This document shows positions 60,021-64,000 of a stretch of DNA of 64,000 bases, one piece after another. Source of the DNA: Enterocloster asparagiformis. Its GTDB lineage: Bacteria > Bacillota > Clostridia > Lachnospirales > Lachnospiraceae. Under the pieces are notes generated by a model. The model made no database searches and was not told the DNA's origin. It saw only the letters and a program-made list of their open reading frames with translations. A program made the position numbers and the translations under genes. Within the stretch, counting starts at the first letter, position 1. Every line of letters starts with the position of its first letter. The stretch covers positions 1 through 64,000 of the forward strand of contig JAGZSY010000006.1 of assembly GCA_018380885.1 (NCBI GenBank). The letters are read 5' to 3'.

Positions 60021-62021
60021 ATGAAACAGTCAGCAGATTTACGGCGTTTACTGGAATCCATTGACCGGAAAAGCTATCCGGCCTACAAATCGGCTCAGGG
60101 GATCTACGCCTTTGAGAGCTATACACTGTCTATCGACCATGTGCAGGGGGACCCCTTCGCCTCCCCCTCCAAGGTGAGCATCACGGTGCCCCACGCCAGG
60201 GCGGGATACCCCGCGGCGTATTTTGATACCCCGTGGAAGAAAACAGCTCTGGAGGACTACCTGGTCCGGCAGTTCGGCCGCGAGATCGCCCAGTTCAATT
60301 TCAAGGCCAAGGGCTCGGGAAAAAGCGGTCTGATCGCCATCAGCAGCCCCGGGCCGGAGATCCTCTCCCGGACTGCCTGCGAGATCACAAAGACCGGCAT
60401 CACCGCCCGTTTTGAGGTGGGCTTTCCCGCCTTCGGGCGCACCATCAACTCCGGCGAGCTGATCAAAATCCTCTTTGAATTCCTGCCCCGCTGCGTAAGG
60501 AGCGTATTTTTCTGCTCCAGCCGGAATCCCCAGGAGGTCAGGGCCGTGTCTGAGCTGGCGGAGGACCAGCAGTTCATCCGCCAGGAGATCAAGCGCCGGG
60601 GCCTGGTTGCCTTTGTGGCGGACGGGGCTGTGCTGCCCCGGGAAAGCGGTGTTTCCAGCCGCCCCATGAAGGGCGGAGTGGCCTTCTCCTCGCCTGACAG
60701 CCTGAGGGTGGAGATGGAGCTGCCCCACAGAGGGCGGATCACCGGCATGGGGCTGAAGGAGGGAATCACGCTGATCGTGGGCGGCGGATACCACGGAAAA
60801 TCCACGCTCCTGAAGGCGCTGGAGCTGGGCGTGTACAACCATGTGGCCGGGGACGGAAGGGAGTACGTGATCACGGATGAGACAGCCCTCAAGCTGCGGG
60901 CCGAGGACGGGCGCAGCATCAACAACGTGGACATTTCCCTGTTCATCAACGACCTGCCCAACAAGAAGGACACACACCGCTTTTCCACGCCGGATGCCAG
61001 CGGCAGCACTTCCCAGGCGGCCGGCGTCATCGAGGGCTGGGAGGCGGGAAGCATGGTGTTCCTCATCGATGAGGACACCTCGGCTACCAACTTCATGCTG
61101 CGGGACGAGCTGATGCAGCATATCATCAGCCGGGACAAGGAGCCCATCACCCCCTTTATCGAGCGGGCGCGGGACCTGTTCACAAAAGCGGGTATCTCCA
61201 CCGTGCTGGTGGCGGGAAGCTCCGGCGCTTACTTCTACATTGCGGACACCATTATCCAGATGGATTGCTACGTGCCCTACGACATTACGGAAAAAACTAA
61301 GAAGGCCTGCGCGCAGTATGGGGAGGATCCCACCAAGACGGCTCCCGGCTTCGCGCTGCCCGCAGAGGGGCGCAAGCTGTCCGCCGGAACGGCGGGAAAA
61401 CAGATCCCCAGCAGCGCCGGACGGCAGTCCGCACAGCTCTGTGGTGGGTATGGGGCTGCGGACGAGGCGGACGGCGCGCGGGATGATGGGCGCGGCGGGT
61501 ACGGACGTGACAGTGGGCGCGGGGCTTACGGGCGTGATGGCGGCGGACGGGACGACGGACGCGGCGGATATGGGCGCGGCGGTGCACGCGGGGCTTACGG
61601 GCGCGATGGCGGCGGACGGGACGACGGACGCGGCGGGTATGGGCGCGACGGCGGGCGCGGGGCTTACGGCTCCGGTGACGGCGAAGGGCGCGGGCGCGGC
61701 GGTCACGGGCGCGATGAGCGGATCAAGACCAAGACCTACGGCAAGGATTCCCTGCAGGTAGGCAAAGAACAGGTGGACCTGCGCTTTGTGGAGCAGCTGG
61801 TACACAGCGAGCAGACTGCAGCCCTGGCCCAAATGGTGCGCTACTGCCTGGAAAAGCAGCTCTTCTCCCGCTGCAGCGTCCGGGAGATTGTCAAGCTTCT
61901 CACCGACGAGATCCGCAAAGGCGGGCTTCCGGCCATCAGCGACTCCTCCTACGCCGCCATGGGCCTGTGCCTGCCCAGGGAGCAGGAAATCTTCGCCTGC
62001 CTGAACCGTTACAGAGGGTAG
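60021..62021 (+). CDS. ABC-class ATPase (PF09818-like) with arginine-glycine-rich insert
   Basis: 666 residues. The family's features are present: QFNFKAKGSGKSGLIAIS at about 95, the Walker A GGGYHGKSTLL at about 255, SQAAGVIEGWEAGSMVFLIDEDTSATNF (split here as signature plus Walker B) near 335-360, and a C-terminal helical domain. Between residues about 474 and 570 lies a low-complexity insert of RGGYGRD-type repeats not expected in a typical member. RG-rich tails bind RNA in other proteins, and a trypanosome relative acts in RNA editing. The start at 60021 has only a weak GGTGA site; an upstream frame reaches 59946. Confidence 0.88.
   Translation: MKQSADLRRLLESIDRKSYPAYKSAQGIYAFESYTLSIDHVQGDPFASPSKVSITVPHARAGYPAAYFDTPWKKTALEDYLVRQFGREIAQFNFKAKGSGKSGLIAISSPGPEILSRTACEITKTGITARFEVGFPAFGRTINSGELIKILFEFLPRCVRSVFFCSSRNPQEVRAVSELAEDQQFIRQEIKRRGLVAFVADGAVLPRESGVSSRPMKGGVAFSSPDSLRVEMELPHRGRITGMGLKEGITLIVGGGYHGKSTLLKALELGVYNHVAGDGREYVITDETALKLRAEDGRSINNVDISLFINDLPNKKDTHRFSTPDASGSTSQAAGVIEGWEAGSMVFLIDEDTSATNFMLRDELMQHIISRDKEPITPFIERARDLFTKAGISTVLVAGSSGAYFYIADTIIQMDCYVPYDITEKTKKACAQYGEDPTKTAPGFALPAEGRKLSAGTAGKQIPSSAGRQSAQLCGGYGAADEADGARDDGRGGYGRDSGRGAYGRDGGGRDDGRGGYGRGGARGAYGRDGGGRDDGRGGYGRDGGRGAYGSGDGEGRGRGGHGRDERIKTKTYGKDSLQVGKEQVDLRFVEQLVHSEQTAALAQMVRYCLEKQLFSRCSVREIVKLLTDEIRKGGLPAISDSSYAAMGLCLPREQEIFACLNRYRG
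61441..61730 (+). repeat. Degenerate tandem repeat encoding RGGYGRD-like units
   Basis: Repeated units such as GGGCGCGGCGGGTACGG alternate with GACGGACGCGGCGG-like units across about 290 bp, in frame with the ATPase. Near-identical longer blocks (two copies of GRDGGGRDDGRGGYGR) show recent internal duplication. Confidence 0.8.
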
Positions 62022-62505
62022 GACTTGAACCATTATATAGCTGGCAGGATACGCCTTGAGCGTGGACAAAAAACATTTACCGCCAGCCGCCCTGCCGGCG
62101 GTAAGGGCCCTTTGCCCGGGCCTGATTTGGCCTCGAAAGCCGTGATATATGGCTTTTGAACGGCATTTACGACAATCCGGCGTCGATTACGGCGCCGGAT
62201 TGTAGGTCTCTATTAAAGTCTCTGAGCTGCATTCCCCCACCGGAAGCAGCGCTCTCTCAGCCATCAGGTAAAATGTCCGCCCTTCTACGGCCCAGTTTTT
62301 TCCAGAACGTAAATACAATTTCCCCCATTTATGAGGCTGACGAGTTTCATCACATGAAAACCGCAAGCATGGGCATTAAAATGTTTTTTTCTGCTGGAAT
62401 ACCCGGGCATTTCCGTCCGCAACATGGCTATCTCCGGGTACATGGCCGCTATCCCCCTCAGACCGAAGCTTTTTGTGCAAATTCCGGCGCACCGGCACAG
62501 CCTAT
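62022..62505. other. Intergenic gap with four consecutive hairpins
   Basis: Stems: 62077-62084 with 62097-62104 (8 bp), a GGGCC/GGCCC pair at about 62105-62122, 62136-62141 with 62151-62156 (6 bp), and 62173-62182 with 62193-62202 (10 bp, 10-nt loop). None has a T-run. From 62210 to 62505 no gene or further structure is supported; long frames there are shadows. Confidence 0.4.
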
Positions 62506-62509
62506 TTTC

Positions 62510-62538
62510 TTGCGTTATATTCCACACCATTGTATAAT
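62510..62538 (+). promoter_or_regulatory. Promoter of the CPBP protease gene
   Basis: TTGCGT at 62510-62515, 17-bp spacer, TATAAT at 62533-62538; start near 62545. Confidence 0.7.
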
Positions 62539-62585
62539 GGTGTCAATTTCGATCGCGCCCGCGGTCAGTCTACAAGGAGGCAACC

Positions 62586-63332
62586 GTGATAATCCTGAAA
62601 ATTTTCCTGAGTCTGTTGATTTACTTTGCAATGTTTTACATCGTCTCCCCTTTCGCCCCCGAATCCTTCGGCCCGCTCCAGCTTACCGGGCTGTCCGCGT
62701 TCATCTCCATACCCTTTTTGTACGTGTTTTTCCGCCGGGAACGGACCCGGTACGGCCAACTGCAAAAGCCGGACTACGGGAAGCTGCGTTCCTGCCTGGC
62801 CCTCATACTGCTGTTCGGCGCCGCGGCCTGCCTCTGCGTCAACAACCTCCTGGGGCTCTCCGGCCTTACCCGGCTTTTCCCCGGTTACTCGGAGAACATG
62901 GCTCCAAACCTGTATGCGCCTCCCTTGGCCGCCCAGCTAATCTGCACCTGCCTGCTGATTCCCGCTGCCGAGGAGCTGATCTTCCGCGGTCAGGCCTTCT
63001 GCCTGATCCGCGACCGGTTCGGCTGGAGGGCGGCGGCGCTGATCTCTTCCCTGCTCTTCGCGTTGTATCACGGATCCGTGGTTCAGGGACTGTACGCTTT
63101 TATTCTGGGTTTGGGGGCCTCGTGGCTGCTCCAGCGCTTCGGCACCCTGCTGGCGCCCTGGCTGTTTCACGTGGCCGCAAACCTGTTCTCCGTCTGTCTG
63201 GAGTATTTTAGCAGTCAGCTCTCATTTTTAAATGTAACGCCTGTGTTCCTGGCCGCAACCGTGATCGCCCTGGGCCTGTCGGCGGTGTGCATCCTCGGCA
63301 TCCGCAAAAGGAGCGGCCAACGGCAGGAGTGA
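62586..63332 (+). CDS. CPBP-family intramembrane metalloprotease
   Basis: 248 residues, seven or eight membrane helices. The CAAX-protease/bacteriocin-processing motifs are in order: AEELIFRGQ (EExxxR), FALYHGSVVQGLY (histidine) and LFHVAANLF (second histidine with asparagine). It cleaves membrane substrates; some relatives give bacteriocin self-immunity, but no bacteriocin gene is seen here. Start is GTG at 62586, with AAGGAGG seven bases before it. Confidence 0.92.
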   Translation: MIILKIFLSLLIYFAMFYIVSPFAPESFGPLQLTGLSAFISIPFLYVFFRRERTRYGQLQKPDYGKLRSCLALILLFGAAACLCVNNLLGLSGLTRLFPGYSENMAPNLYAPPLAAQLICTCLLIPAAEELIFRGQAFCLIRDRFGWRAAALISSLLFALYHGSVVQGLYAFILGLGASWLLQRFGTLLAPWLFHVAANLFSVCLEYFSSQLSFLNVTPVFLAATVIALGLSAVCILGIRKRSGQRQE

Positions 63333-63469
63333 CCATTTCCCGGCACTGTTGAAACGGTCCTCCGGGCCGCGGCACGCCCTTCGGTACCTGTGAACGACCT
63401 TCTGCGCTCAAAAAGGGCCGCGGCCGTTGGAGGACAAGATAGCTACTAATGTGAAAGGAACAATACCGT

Positions 63470-64000
63470 ATGAATACAGAGCAGCCCAGAGATCACTGCG
63501 CTTCCTCCCAGGCTTCCGGGGAGGAGATACCCGCCTTTGTCAAAAACGGAAAGAAGGCCCTGTCGCTTTTGACCGCCCTCTTTTTAACCGCAATACTTTT
63601 TGTGTTTCCCATTTACTACCGGGATTTCTATTATGATATTCTGCCGGCAAAATATCAATTCTATTATGTCAGCGTCCTGGCGCTGATTGGCGGCGTGGTC
63701 ATAATCGCTTCTACGATGATGACAGCGGACCTTGCCGGCCGCGGAGGACGCTGCACAGCCTGCTTTTTGAGCCGATTCAGCATTAAGCACATAAAACGCA
63801 CGCTGACGGTTCCCGACCTGGCAATGATATGTTTTCTGGTCATCGCCGCGCTGTCAACCCTGCTGTCGGATTATAGATATGAAGCCTTTTGGGGAAATGA
63901 GGGACGGTTTACAGGGCTGTTTCTGCTCCTTCTCTACGGCTTTTCGTTTTTTATCATCAGCAGGTTATCCACGTTTAAAAAGTGGTATCTGGAACTATTT
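63470..64000 (+). CDS. O-antigen ligase-like membrane protein, N-terminal part
   Basis: 177 codons, open at the right edge. After a 30-residue polar start come membrane helices (ALSLLTALFLTAILFVFPIYY, and more near 68-80, 118-130 and 150-170, each read from hydrophobicity). LSTLLSDYRYEAFWGNEGRFTG resembles the loop found in O-antigen ligase/polymerase family proteins of Firmicutes. A role in glycan polymer assembly is likely but not proven on a fragment. AAAGGA lies ten bases before ATG at 63470. Confidence 0.6.
   Translation, partial: MNTEQPRDHCASSQASGEEIPAFVKNGKKALSLLTALFLTAILFVFPIYYRDFYYDILPAKYQFYYVSVLALIGGVVIIASTMMTADLAGRGGRCTACFLSRFSIKHIKRTLTVPDLAMICFLVIAALSTLLSDYRYEAFWGNEGRFTGLFLLLLYGFSFFIISRLSTFKKWYLELF

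Noticed and set aside
61441..61730. CRISPR-like repeat array
   Set aside because: Repeats are in-frame coding units without regular spacers.
60048..62069. 673-residue open frame on the minus strand
   Set aside because: Complete antisense of the ABC-class ATPase; GC-rich third positions keep the frame open. No ribosome binding site or recognisable domain.
62156..63211. 351-residue plus-strand frame
   Set aside because: Overlaps the CPBP protease in another frame, proline/arginine-rich, no ribosome binding site.

Overview
The window reads as chromosomal DNA of a gut-type Clostridia bacterium, most likely a Lachnospiraceae member. This rests on AGGAGG-type ribosome binding sites before nearly every gene, sigma-A promoters, moderately high GC with AT-rich intergenic gaps, and typical content (HslO, DacF, UppP, PepQ, GGDEF, hexuronate and beta-glucoside genes, DUF3795/TfoX/DUF3788 proteins). 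No rRNA, tRNA, CRISPR array or intact insertion sequence was seen. The first gene (DUF1989) and the last (O-antigen ligase-like) run off the edges.

Layout. 0-1.2 kb: partial DUF1989 gene, a frameshifted cysteine-rich gene and a truncated mobile-element Cys-rich VLP gene. 1.3-7.6 kb: housekeeping and stress genes (DUF5662, cold-shock protein, Hsp33, methyltransferase, SEC-C protein, diguanylate cyclase, glutaredoxin-like protein), a cystatin-like protein, and two look-alike small RNAs with an exposed anti-Shine-Dalgarno stretch. 7.7-10.4 kb: GntR regulator with kduD and kduI behind three evenly spaced operators. 10.6 kb: phosphofructokinase. 12.3-22.9 kb: a self-contained locus divergently arranged around a DeoR regulator. 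Leftward it carries YjbQ, a lipoprotein/ATPase/fused-permease ABC importer of the ferric/sugar-phosphate class, an inositol-monophosphatase-like phosphatase, an FGGY kinase and an arabinose/fucose-isomerase-like enzyme. Rightward it carries DeoR, a triose-phosphate-isomerase-like protein and a second YjbQ. GATCATTTT boxes lie at all three promoters. The best reading is an uncharacterised pathway for a sugar or sugar phosphate. 23-28.3 kb: uxuB-like SDR, uxuA, AraC regulator, radical SAM enzyme and a Gfo/Idh/MocA oxidoreductase.

28.3-32.2 kb: dCMP deaminase, a membrane-anchored unknown, a serpin lipoprotein and PepQ. 32.2-32.8 kb: no protein gene, but a perfect consensus promoter on the minus strand starts a candidate structured RNA of about 640 nt. 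33-43.8 kb: YczE, PssA, a flippase-like membrane protein, MATE, AsnA, MntP, DUF2007, a cell-wall-binding-repeat protein, TyrS, an EamA exporter and DAHP synthase. 43.9-49.2 kb: AraC regulator divergent from a GPH-type sugar transporter and a GH3 glycosidase. 49.4-56 kb: Rpn-like nuclease, UppP, Ung, HisF, HisH, a degenerate Sir2-like protein and DacF. 56.3-59.8 kb: YdcF, DUF3795, TfoX-like, GyrI-like, WYL regulator, DUF3788. 60-64 kb: an ABC-class ATPase with an arginine-glycine-rich insert, a CPBP protease and the partial O-antigen ligase-like gene.

The kdu genes and the uxu genes lie on either side of the 12.3-22.9 kb locus. That locus has visibly lower GC and different codon use, which suggests it was inserted into an older hexuronate catabolic region. 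The most novel items are that locus, the large RNA at 32.2-32.8 kb, the twin small RNAs, the RG-rich ATPase and the cystatin-like protein.
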